The notes under the pieces are model-generated. The model was not told where the DNA came from and did no database searches. It saw only the letters and a list, made by a program, of their open reading frames with translations. The translations under genes were made by a program, and so were the position numbers. Below, in pieces: positions 53,201 to 61,600 of a stretch of 64,000 bases of DNA. The first letter of the stretch is position 1, and every line of letters starts with the position of its first letter. Origin of the DNA: Blattabacterium cuenoti (GTDB lineage: Bacteria > Bacteroidota > Bacteroidia > Flavobacteriales > Blattabacteriaceae); the NCBI RefSeq assembly GCF_014251755.1, contig NZ_CP059200.1, positions 288,286 to 352,285 of the forward strand, written 5' to 3'.

Positions 53201-53498
53201 GAAAAAGCTGAATTCCACAATTCAATGCAGTCTGTCCACCAAAAGACAGTAAAATTCCTTGTGGTCTTTCCTTAGAAATTACACGTTTAATAAAAAATAA
53301 AGTTAAAGGAAGAAAATAAACTTTATCAGCAATTTCTTTCGAAGTTTGAACTGTGGCAATATTTGGATTTATCAATATAGTATAATACCCCTCCTCTTTA
53401 AGGGCTTTTAATGCTTGTGTTCCAGAATAATCAAATTCACCAGCTTCTCCTATTTTTAATGCACCTGATCCCAGGATCAGTACTTTCTCTATTTTCAT
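50271..53498 (-). CDS. carB: Carbamoyl-phosphate synthase large subunit
   Basis: CarB makes carbamoyl phosphate from bicarbonate, ammonia and two ATP, feeding arginine and pyrimidines. The 1075-residue product has two homologous ATP-grasp halves: GSGALKIGEAGEFDYSGTQALK with IIRSAYTLGGLGSG, and GSGVYRIGSSVEFDWCCV with LVRPSYVLSGADM. An allosteric MGS-like domain is at the C-terminus (GPIESKLDLLEVTKLL, FATEGTNSFL). It is full length. It lies inside the arginine cluster, 18 bases after carA. Confidence 0.96.
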   Translation of the reverse strand: MKIEKVLILGSGALKIGEAGEFDYSGTQALKALKEEGYYTILINPNIATVQTSKEIADKVYFLPLTLFFIKRVISKERPQGILLSFGGQTALNCGIQLFQEGIIEKYKIQVLGTSIDSIIHSEDRNLFKNRLTHINIKTAKSFVVHSMDDAVFYSLKIGFPIIIRSAYTLGGLGSGFAKNVHDLKKIVSKAFSYSSQIVVEEYLEGWKEIEYEIVRDQYDNCIAVCNMENFDPIGIHTGESIVVAPSQTLTNSEYYSLRKLAIHIARDFHIVGECNVQFALDPSSEDYRVIEVNARLSRSSALASKATGYPLAFVAAKLSLGYGLHELKNSITKNTSAFFEPALDYVVCKIPRWDLNKFYGVSNRIGSSMKSVGEVMAIGGSFEEALQKGIRMLDIGMQGFINIMNKKKLKSARLLKAYLKKPTDQRIFFLEEALEEGISIKEIHHLTKIDLWFLYQLDNIFQTKKKIDRFDNFMDLPEQLLRKAKKEGFSDIQIASIFYKKNRNHNISNLEKEIREHRKVKNIVPHVRQIDTLASEYPAHTNYLYLTYHAIQHDILYEKDEKSVITLGSGVYRIGSSVEFDWCCVNALNTIHKESYRSIMINYNPETVSTDFDLCDRLYFEELTLERVLDIIELEKPKGTIVSMGGQIPNNLVLKLYERKVKILGTSPVSIDKVENRYKFSNAMDHLKIKQPKWKELSDFDAIYKFIKEVDFPILVRPSYVLSGADMNVISNPEELQHYLREKVSISSEYPLIITEFIKNAKEIELDAVSQNGEILYYAISEHVEFAGVHSGDATLVYPPHNLYLSTLKEIIRISEKISKYFNISGPFNIQFLSKNNEIKVIECNLRASRSFPFVSKVSHFNMIELATQVLLGKKKNKLESTFLSTHYLGVKASQFSFSRLQDADPILGVDMVSTGEVGCLGDTFDEALLKSMLSVGYTVPKKNILISGGPIESKLDLLEVTKLLYKKGYILFATEGTNSFLSHNGIPSVKVYWPNVKKYSNVIELIKNRKLDLIINIPKNLSKSELNNDYAIRRYAVDFNIPLLTNARLAKAFIQAFCNLSIDQLLIKAWNEY

Positions 53499-53516
53499 AT
53501 AATTATGAAAGATTCG

Positions 53517-54617
53517 TTAATTATATTTACTTTTTTTAATTGAATCTATAAAAACATCGAATAAAAATTCGGTATCTTGAGGCCCACTTGAAGCTTCTGG
53601 ATGAAACTGTACCGAAAAAAAAGGTTTATCATTATGAATGATCCCTTCGCAAGTTTCATCATTTAAATTTTTAAAAAATATTTTCCATTCTCTAGAAAGA
53701 TTTCTTGTATCCAAAACATATCCATGGTTTTGTGATGTAATAAAACTTTTTCCTGTTTTTAATGAAAAAACTGGTTGATTATGACTTCTATGTGCATATT
53801 TTAGTTTATAAGTATCGCCTCCTGCCGCTATCCCTAAAAGTTGATTTCCCAAACATATTCCAAATATAGGTTGTTCTTTCTTCAAAGCTATACGAATATA
53901 ATGTATCGGTTTTTTATAAATCTTAGGATTTCCAGGTCCATTAGAAAGAACTAATCCATCATATTCTTCTTTTGTAAAATCATAATTCCATGGAACTCTG
54001 ATAATAGAACAATCTCTTCGTAAAAGACAACGTAAAATATTATTTTTTAACCCAAAATCTACAAGTAGTATTTTGTATTTTCCATTTCCATACATAATTT
54101 TTTCATGTATCGATACTTTTTCAGAAAGATTATCCTGATTCGGATCATAAAAAGGAAGATCTTCCTTTTTCATTAAAATTTTACCTAACATAGATCCTCC
54201 ACTTTTTCTAAGTTTTTTTGCAATGAATCTAGTATCTACTCCATATAATCCAGGAATTCCATTTTCATACAACCAATTCGATAGAGATTGATTCATATTC
54301 CAATGATACGGACGATTAGAATAATAAGAAATAATAAGTCCGGATACTTGAATCCTATCCGATTCATAAAACTCAGAAAGATATTCTTCACTAGAAAAAG
54401 ATGGAATTCCATAATTTCCTATTATGGGATAAGTATAAGTCAATATTTGACCCTTGTAAGAGGGATCTGTTATACTTTCTGGATAACCTGTCATAGCCGT
54501 ATTAAATACAACTTCTCCAGAAGAAGAGATTGGTGCTCCAAAATGATCAGCTTCATACTGAGTTCCGTCTTCTAATACAAGTATCGCTTTTTTTATTTTT
54601 TTGTTACTATTTTCCAT
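53517..54617 (-). CDS. carA: Carbamoyl-phosphate synthase small (glutaminase) subunit
   Basis: CarA hydrolyses glutamine and channels ammonia to CarB. The 366-residue product has the N-terminal CPSase domain (VVFNTAMTGYPESITDPSY) and a class I glutaminase with the catalytic triad Cys255 (GICLGNQLLG), His339 and Glu341 (QFHPEASSGP). It is complete. Its start overlaps the end of argD by 11 bases, and carB follows. Confidence 0.96.
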   Translation of the reverse strand: MENSNKKIKKAILVLEDGTQYEADHFGAPISSSGEVVFNTAMTGYPESITDPSYKGQILTYTYPIIGNYGIPSFSSEEYLSEFYESDRIQVSGLIISYYSNRPYHWNMNQSLSNWLYENGIPGLYGVDTRFIAKKLRKSGGSMLGKILMKKEDLPFYDPNQDNLSEKVSIHEKIMYGNGKYKILLVDFGLKNNILRCLLRRDCSIIRVPWNYDFTKEEYDGLVLSNGPGNPKIYKKPIHYIRIALKKEQPIFGICLGNQLLGIAAGGDTYKLKYAHRSHNQPVFSLKTGKSFITSQNHGYVLDTRNLSREWKIFFKNLNDETCEGIIHNDKPFFSVQFHPEASSGPQDTEFLFDVFIDSIKKSKYN

Positions 54618-55749
54618 ATAGATACGCTAAGGCTTTCTTTAACTTTTTCAGGAATAATTTGATATGATTTTCATTAATATTTAATGGAGGAAGTAATCTC
54701 AAAACATATGGATTATTAGATGTCCCCACAAAGACTTTTTCTTTATAAACTAAGACATTTTTCAAATCCAGAATGGGAAAACCAAATTCTAAACCGATCA
54801 TAAGTCCTCTTCCCCTAATTCCTTTAATTTCAGAAATGATCCGTAATTCTTTTAACAATATTTTTCCCATTTTTTTTGCATTTTCAATTAATTTTTCTTT
54901 TTCAATAATTTCCAATACAGCAATCCCAGCTGTACAAGCTAAATGATTTCCTCCGAAAGTTGTTCCTAACATTCCATAATATGGTTGAAATTTAGGATGT
55001 ATGAGTACTCCTCCTATAGGAAATCCATTTCCCATTCCTTTAGCTACAGTAATTAAATCTGGTTTTATAGGATACAATTGATGAGAAAAAAAAGTACCTG
55101 TTCTTCCATATCCACTTTGTACCTCATCTAGAATCAATATTGTATTGTATTTTTTGCAAAAACTTTCTACTTGATAAAAAAAATCTAAACCGGGATCTAT
55201 AATTCCAGATACACCTTGTATTCCTTCAGTAATTACAGCACAAATATCTTTATTTCTTAATTTTTCTTCTAAAGAATCAAAATCTTTATAATTGATGAAT
55301 ATAGTTTCATGTTGAGCATTAAAAGGGGATATCAATTTGTAGTTATCCGTTACCGATAAACTTCCACTTGTTCTTCCATGAAAAGAGCCTTTAAAAGCAA
55401 TAACTTTTTTTTTACCTGTATAAAAAGAAGCTATTTTCAATGCATTTTCATTAGATTCTGTACCAGAATTACATATAAATAATGAATAATCTTCATATCC
55501 TGAAATATTTCCAAGTAGAGAAGCTAATTTATTTTTTTGAGAAATATAAACGCTATTAGAATAATAGGATATTTTATGAATTTGTTCAATCAAAGCTTTC
55601 ACATAATGTGGATGCGAATGTCCAATGGAAATCACAGCATGTCCTCCATAAAAATCTAAATACATATTTCCTTGTATATCAAAAACATAAGATCCTTCAC
55701 TCTTACTCAATTCTATATCTAAAATAGGATAAACGTCAAATAATTTCAT
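54607..55749 (-). CDS. argD: Acetylornithine (or succinylornithine) aminotransferase
   Basis: ArgD transaminates N-acylglutamate semialdehyde to N-acylornithine. The 380-residue class III PLP enzyme has FICNSGTESNENALK (91-105), ILILDEVQSGYGRTG (204-218) and the PLP lysine in TVAKGMGNG (Lys237). Length is normal. It sits 9 bases after argC and overlaps carA by 11 bases. Confidence 0.94.
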   Translation of the reverse strand: MKLFDVYPILDIELSKSEGSYVFDIQGNMYLDFYGGHAVISIGHSHPHYVKALIEQIHKISYYSNSVYISQKNKLASLLGNISGYEDYSLFICNSGTESNENALKIASFYTGKKKVIAFKGSFHGRTSGSLSVTDNYKLISPFNAQHETIFINYKDFDSLEEKLRNKDICAVITEGIQGVSGIIDPGLDFFYQVESFCKKYNTILILDEVQSGYGRTGTFFSHQLYPIKPDLITVAKGMGNGFPIGGVLIHPKFQPYYGMLGTTFGGNHLACTAGIAVLEIIEKEKLIENAKKMGKILLKELRIISEIKGIRGRGLMIGLEFGFPILDLKNVLVYKEKVFVGTSNNPYVLRLLPPLNINENHIKLFLKKLKKALAYLYGK

Positions 55750-55758
55750 TTTTATAAT

Positions 55759-56733
55759 TTAGAAACGAACGGATTTTAATTTTAAACCACAAGTTTCATC
55801 CAATCCAAACATAAGATTCATATTTTGTATGGCTTGACCAGAAGCTCCTTTGATGAGATTATCTATGATACTGATAACAATCAGTTGATTGTTCTCTTGA
55901 AGAAGATATAAAATACATTTATTGGTATTGATCACTTGTTTAAGATCAATGTTAATATCAGAAATCTTTACAAATGGATGATTTTTATAATATTCTTTAT
56001 AGATTTCTTGATTTTTTTTCAAAGAAAGAATAGAATAAGTATATAAAGTAGTTATAATTCCTCTAGAGAAATTTCCTCTGTAAGGAACAAAATAAATTTT
56101 AGAATCAAAATTGTTTTGCACTTGATGAATGGTTTGTTCAATTTCCTGCAAATGTTGATGTTGAAAAATTTTATAAGCAGAAATATTATTAGTTCTCCAA
56201 CTAAAATGATTTGTGTCACTTAATGTTCTTCCGGATCCTGTAGAACCTGTAATGGCACTAATATGAATATTTTTTTTTAATAATTGATTTTTAGCTAATG
56301 GTAAAATAGCTAATAGAATTGCTGTGGAAAAACAGCCAGGATTGGCTATATTATTTGATTTTTTTATTGTTTCTTTTTGTAATTCCGGTAATCCATAAAC
56401 AAAATTTCTATTGTTAAAAATGGATTGAATTTTGATTCTAAAATCTTGACTCAAATCAATCACTTTTATATTTTCTGATATATGATGCAATTCTTTTCTA
56501 GATTGTCCATGTCCAGAACAAAGAAATACAATATCTATTTTTTTGCTTAAATCATGGATAAACCTTTTATTTTGGATTTCTCCTAATAAATCTTGATGAA
56601 TTAAATGAATCAATTTTCCTGTATGACTTTTACTAACTATATTTTTAATCCTAATTTTTGGATGATGAATTATCAATCGAATCAATTCTCCAGCAGTGTA
56701 TCCAGCTCCTCCTATAATACCTATTTCAATCAT
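55759..56733 (-). CDS. argC: N-acetyl-gamma-glutamyl-phosphate reductase
   Basis: ArgC reduces N-acylglutamyl phosphate to the semialdehyde with NADPH. The 324-residue product has the nucleotide-binding GIIGGAGYTAGELIRL (5-20) and the catalytic cysteine in ANPGCFST (Cys134), and ends NLMFGLDETCGL. It overlaps the GNAT-argG gene by 4 bases. Confidence 0.94.
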   Translation of the reverse strand: MIEIGIIGGAGYTAGELIRLIIHHPKIRIKNIVSKSHTGKLIHLIHQDLLGEIQNKRFIHDLSKKIDIVFLCSGHGQSRKELHHISENIKVIDLSQDFRIKIQSIFNNRNFVYGLPELQKETIKKSNNIANPGCFSTAILLAILPLAKNQLLKKNIHISAITGSTGSGRTLSDTNHFSWRTNNISAYKIFQHQHLQEIEQTIHQVQNNFDSKIYFVPYRGNFSRGIITTLYTYSILSLKKNQEIYKEYYKNHPFVKISDINIDLKQVINTNKCILYLLQENNQLIVISIIDNLIKGASGQAIQNMNLMFGLDETCGLKLKSVRF

Positions 56734-58496
56734 TCTTCTTTTTTTTGATTATTTAAATTATGATACATTTTCATTTGATTGCTAAAAATTTTAGAAAAAC
56801 CCTTCACATCTTCTGCTGTCCAAGCATAATTCATTTCTCCATATTGAGCTGCCATATTAGAAGATGTCATTAAATCAAATTTAGATTTGATTCCTACTAA
56901 ATGAAATCTATGAGGATAAAGAATGATATCTACAGTTCCTGTTAATCTTTCTTGTGTACTTTTTAAAAATTTTTCTATATCACGCATGACAGGATCTAAA
57001 TATTGAGCTTCATGAAGTAACATTCCATACCAATTGGATAATTGTTCTTTCCAATAAAGTTGCCATTTCGTAAGAATATGTTTTTCCAACAAATGATGAG
57101 CTTTGATAATAATAATAGCAGCTGAAGCTTCGAATGCTATCCTCCCTTTAATACCCAAAATAGTGTCTCCTATGTGAATTCCTCTTCCTATAGCAAATTC
57201 TGAAGCTATTTGTTCAATTTTTATTATATTTTTTGTAGCTTTTCCTTTTTCTTGATTCACACTTACTAATTCTCCTTTTTCAAATTCTAATTTTAGGTTT
57301 TCACTTTTTTTTCTTTTTAATTTTGTGGGATAAGCCTCTTCCGGAAAGTCGTGATAAGAAGTAAGAGTTTCCTTTCCTCCTATACTAGTCCCCCAAATTC
57401 CTTTGTTGATAGAATATTTCGCTTGATCCCAACAAATAAAAACTCCTTTATTTTTCAAATATTCAATTTCTTCTTTTCTAGACACTTTCATCTCTCTTAT
57501 AGGAGAAAGAGTTATTTTTTCTGGACAAATAATTTGAAAAGCTATATCAAATCTGATTTGATCGTTTCCTGCTCCTGTGCTTCCATGTGCAATTGCTTTC
57601 GCTTGAATATAAGTGGCGTATTGTGCTATTTTGATAGCCTGAAAAATTCTTTCGGAACTTGCTGAAAGTGGATAAGTATTATTCTTAAGAATGTTTCCAA
57701 ATATAAGATATTTGATACAATTCTGATAATATTCTTCTATAGCGTCAATGGTTTTGTGGGATTTAGATCCAATGCTTAAAGCTCTTTTTTCAATTTGATC
57801 TAATTCATCCTTTTTAAAACCTCCCGTATTAATAATCACTGTATGAACTTCATATTTTTCCTGTATTAAATATTTTAAACAATAAGAGGTGTCTAATCCG
57901 CCACTATAAGCTAAAATAATTTTATCTCCAATAGATAAATAATTTTTATCTTTTTTTTTATTATTATCCGTATTTGGATTGTATAAAAGTCCTGTACATA
58001 AACACATTTTTCTTTGATTTCTGGTTAATATATCAAAATTGACACAATTTTGACATCCTTTCCAAAATCTTTCCGAATGAGTTAATTCACTAAAAGAAAC
58101 GGGTTTAAAACCCAATTCGGTATTGATTTTAATAACTGGATTACTTGTTGTGATACTAAAAATTTTAGAATTTGGAAATTTTTTTCTGGAAAGTTTAAAA
58201 ATTTCAATTTTAATAATTTTTGCCAATCCTTGTTTTCTAAATTCAGGAAAAACAATTAAACCGGAATTTACAACAAATTCTTCATTTTGAAAAGTTTCAA
58301 GGTAACTAAAACCCGCTAGTTTTTCATCACAAAAAGCAACAACCGCATTTCCATGAATTATTATTAATTTAATATACTCTGGATCTTTTTTTGAAATTCC
58401 AGTTCCCCTGATTTTTGCTGATTCTTCAATTTTTTTACAAATTAAGAATGCATATTTTGTATCCTCTTCATGAGATACTCTAACTTTTATTTTCAT
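56730..58496 (-). CDS. argG: Fusion of a GNAT acyltransferase with argininosuccinate synthase
   Basis: One 588-codon frame holds two proteins. Residues 1 to about 177 are a GNAT acyltransferase with acetyl-CoA loop RKQGLA (87-92) and a Cys-rich end (GCQNCVNF, KMCLCTGLLYNP). It closely resembles the separate protein next to argG in flavobacteria and probably acylates glutamate as the first arginine step. Residues about 188-588 are argininosuccinate synthase (AYSGGLDTSYC, 196-206; STGAGNDQIRFD). No internal ATG or TTG start lies before the synthase part, so it must be translated as a fusion. The junction is NNKKKDKNYLSIG, coded by a run of nine A (57951-57959). One extra A would place a stop right there, giving a free 183-residue GNAT. 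It heads the arginine cluster. Confidence 0.88.
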   Translation of the reverse strand: MKIKVRVSHEEDTKYAFLICKKIEESAKIRGTGISKKDPEYIKLIIIHGNAVVAFCDEKLAGFSYLETFQNEEFVVNSGLIVFPEFRKQGLAKIIKIEIFKLSRKKFPNSKIFSITTSNPVIKINTELGFKPVSFSELTHSERFWKGCQNCVNFDILTRNQRKMCLCTGLLYNPNTDNNKKKDKNYLSIGDKIILAYSGGLDTSYCLKYLIQEKYEVHTVIINTGGFKKDELDQIEKRALSIGSKSHKTIDAIEEYYQNCIKYLIFGNILKNNTYPLSASSERIFQAIKIAQYATYIQAKAIAHGSTGAGNDQIRFDIAFQIICPEKITLSPIREMKVSRKEEIEYLKNKGVFICWDQAKYSINKGIWGTSIGGKETLTSYHDFPEEAYPTKLKRKKSENLKLEFEKGELVSVNQEKGKATKNIIKIEQIASEFAIGRGIHIGDTILGIKGRIAFEASAAIIIIKAHHLLEKHILTKWQLYWKEQLSNWYGMLLHEAQYLDPVMRDIEKFLKSTQERLTGTVDIILYPHRFHLVGIKSKFDLMTSSNMAAQYGEMNYAWTAEDVKGFSKIFSNQMKMYHNLNNQKKEE

Positions 58497-58692
58497 TTTT
58501 GTTCATAAGAAGGATCTAAATAAAATAAAAACTAATAAAAATAAATGCATTGTCCCGACTGTATGTCGTTATAAATAATGCTTTATATATATATATAATA
58601 CATATATTTTACTTTACTTTTCTGTATCTAAAATACAAATTTTTGAAAGTCTTTTTAATTAATTTTAGTCTTTATTTTATACTTTTTGATTC
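58497..58692 (-). other. Intergenic region between dnaE and the arginine cluster
   Basis: This 196-base gap must end dnaE transcription and start the arginine cluster. It holds an alternating TA run (about 58584-58597) and, nearer to argG, nested inverted repeats: GCATT (58547-58551) with AATGC (58577-58581), enclosing CGAC/GTCG (58556-58559 and 58565-58568). I found no TAnnTTTG box on the minus strand and no gene. Confidence 0.45.
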
Positions 58693-61600
58693 TTAGTTTA
58701 AACAAAAATCTAATCCTTTTATTTTTTCCAATTTTTTTAAAAAACTTGAATTAATGTTAATTTCATATTTGATAGATTCGAAATTTAAAAAAACTTGATC
58801 TACTTTATCATAAAGAACTATATTCAATTTTTGATTTCCTATTTGTTGTTGAGAAAAAAGTTTTTCTATACTATTTATAAATACACTATTTAAATTGTTT
58901 ATATTGATTTTTATGATCAGTTTATGTACCAATTTTTTTAAAACATTTTGTAAGTTTTCTATATGTAAAATGGTGATTTTATATTTTTTATATTTTGATG
59001 GATCAATAGAAAAACATAAATACAACGGATTATTCTGAATCAAAAGAGGTTCATATTTCAAATATTGCTGTCCGTAAATTCTGAATTCTTTAGAAGAATT
59101 ATAATCTTCTAATAAAAAAATTCCATATTTTATTCCATTTTTTATATATATTTTTTTTTCGATTTGGGTTACAATTCCACATACATACATTTTTTTTCCC
59201 ATAAAAAAAGATTCATTATTCTTTAATTTTTTTAAAGATGTATTCGTACAATATTTCATTTCATAACAAAAATCATCCAATGGATGTGCAGAAGCATAAA
59301 CACCCAACACTTCTTTTTCTTTGGATAACTTGTATGTATTACTCCATAAATCACATTTCATAATAATAGGCTCCTCTATTTTATTCTTTGTTTTTCGTAA
59401 TTTGGACCCAAACCTAATAATTTTTTCTAAAGTACTTAATTGATCATCAGATCCAATGTGAAAATATTGTTCTCTATCAATATGAAAACTATCTAAAGAT
59501 CCTGATAAAATTAAACTTTCTAAAGTTTTTTTATTCACTACACGTAAATCTACTCTTTGAACCAAATTAAAAATAGAAGTATAGGGACCGTTTTTTTTTC
59601 TTTCTTGAAAAAGAATTTTTACAGCATTTTTTCCAACTCCTTTGATTCCTGCAAGGCCAAATCTAATACAATTAGAACCAGTAACTTTAAAAAAAGAATT
59701 ACTTTCATTTATATCTGGAGTAATTACAGATATATTCATCTTTTTACATTCTTCTATCAAAAAAGTAAGCTGTTTCATATTATGCATATTATTACTTAAT
59801 ACAGAAGCCATATATTCACACGGAAAATGTGCTTTTAAATAAGCAGTTTGAAAGGCGATATAGGCATAACATGTGGCATGAGATTTATTAAAAGCATAAC
59901 AAGAGAAATATTCCCAATCTTTCCATATTTTTTCTAATATATTTTTAGGATAACCTTTTTTCATAGCTCTATTAAGAAAAAAATTTTTCATTGTATTGAG
60001 TTTTTCTTTTTGTTTTTTTCCCATAGATATTCTCAATATATCCGCTTCTCCTTTGGTAAAATCTGCGATTTTTTGGGCTATCAACATGACTTGTTCTTGA
60101 TATATTGTTATTCCATAAGTTTCTTTTAAAAATTCCTCCATTTCCGGTAAATCATAGGTGATAATTTCTTTTCCATGTTTTCTTGATATAAAATTAGGAA
60201 TATATTGTAAAGGACCTGGTCTATACAATGCTGTCATTGCGATTAAATCATCGAATTTATCAGGTTTTAGTTTACGTAAATATTTTTGCATTCCTGTAGA
60301 TTCATATTGAAAAACGGCTACAGTTTCTCCTTTTTGAAAAAGATAATAAGTTTTCTCATCTTTTAAAGGAAATGAATGTTCTGTAAAATTTATATTTTTC
60401 CCTCTTTTTTCAATAAGATTCATAGCATCTTTAATAATAGTAAGAGTTTTTAAACCCAAAAAATCCATTTTTAATAATCCAGCATGTTCTACCACATGAT
60501 TATCAAATTGCGTAAGCAATAAATCAGATTCTTTTGATACAGATACTGGAATATATTCCTGAATCTTATATGGACTAATTATGATTCCACAAGCGTGTAC
60601 TCCTGTACTTCTTATAGTTCCTTCTAAAATTTCTGCTTGTCGCAAAACTTTTCCCTCCAATGTGTTTTGATCTTTTGCTATCTTTCTCAGTTTTTGTACA
60701 TTACTTATTTCTTCTTTATTTATTATGATCTTTTCTGGTATATTATTATCATATAAAATTGTTTTTAATGAAAACATATTAGGAACCATTTTTGCCATAC
60801 AATCTGTTTTTTTTAGAGACAAATTCAACACACGTCCAGTATCTCTTATGGAAGATTTAGCTCCCATAGTCGCATATGTTATAATTTGTGCTACTTGATT
60901 TTTTCCATATTTTTGAACAACCCATTCAATAATTTTTTCACGTCCTCTGTCATCAAAATCAATATCAATATCTGGCAAAGATATTCTATCCGGATTTAAA
61001 AATCGTTCGAAAAGAAGATTATAGATCATGGGATCTATATTGGTTATTTCTATGCAATAAGCGACGATAGATCCTGCAACGGATCCTCTTCCAGGTCCCA
61101 CTGAAATATTCATTTTTCTAGCTTGAGATATGAAATTATGAACAATGAGGAAATAACCAGGATAGCCTATTTTTTCTATTGTTTTTAATTCAAAAAGAAT
61201 TCTTTCTTGAATTTTTTTTGTAATATGTTTATAACGTTTTTTGGCTCCATCAAAAGTGATTTTTTTTAAAAAACGATTTTCTCCTCTATTTCCTCCATCT
61301 ATTTTGTCTGTAGGATCTTCAAAAGATTTCGGAATCTGAAATTTTGGAAGTAATGTTTTGTGAAAAAGATGATAGGATTCAATTTTATTAATCAATTCCT
61401 CCAGAAAATCAAAAGATTCTGGAAAATCGAAAAATATTTTTTTCATTTCTTCTGTGCTCTTAAAATAAAATTCATGATTGGGAAAACCAAATCTATAACC
61501 TCTTCCTTTTCCTATGGGAGTTAATTGTTTTTCTCCATTTTTTACACAAAGTAAAATATCATGAGCATTTGCTTCTTTTTTGTCTAAATAAAAAGTATTA

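Noticed and set aside
58584-58597. Alternating TA run as a possible replication origin or AT-rich unwinding element
   Set aside because: There are no DnaA boxes, no dnaA gene and no other origin features nearby; short TA runs are expected in DNA this AT-rich.
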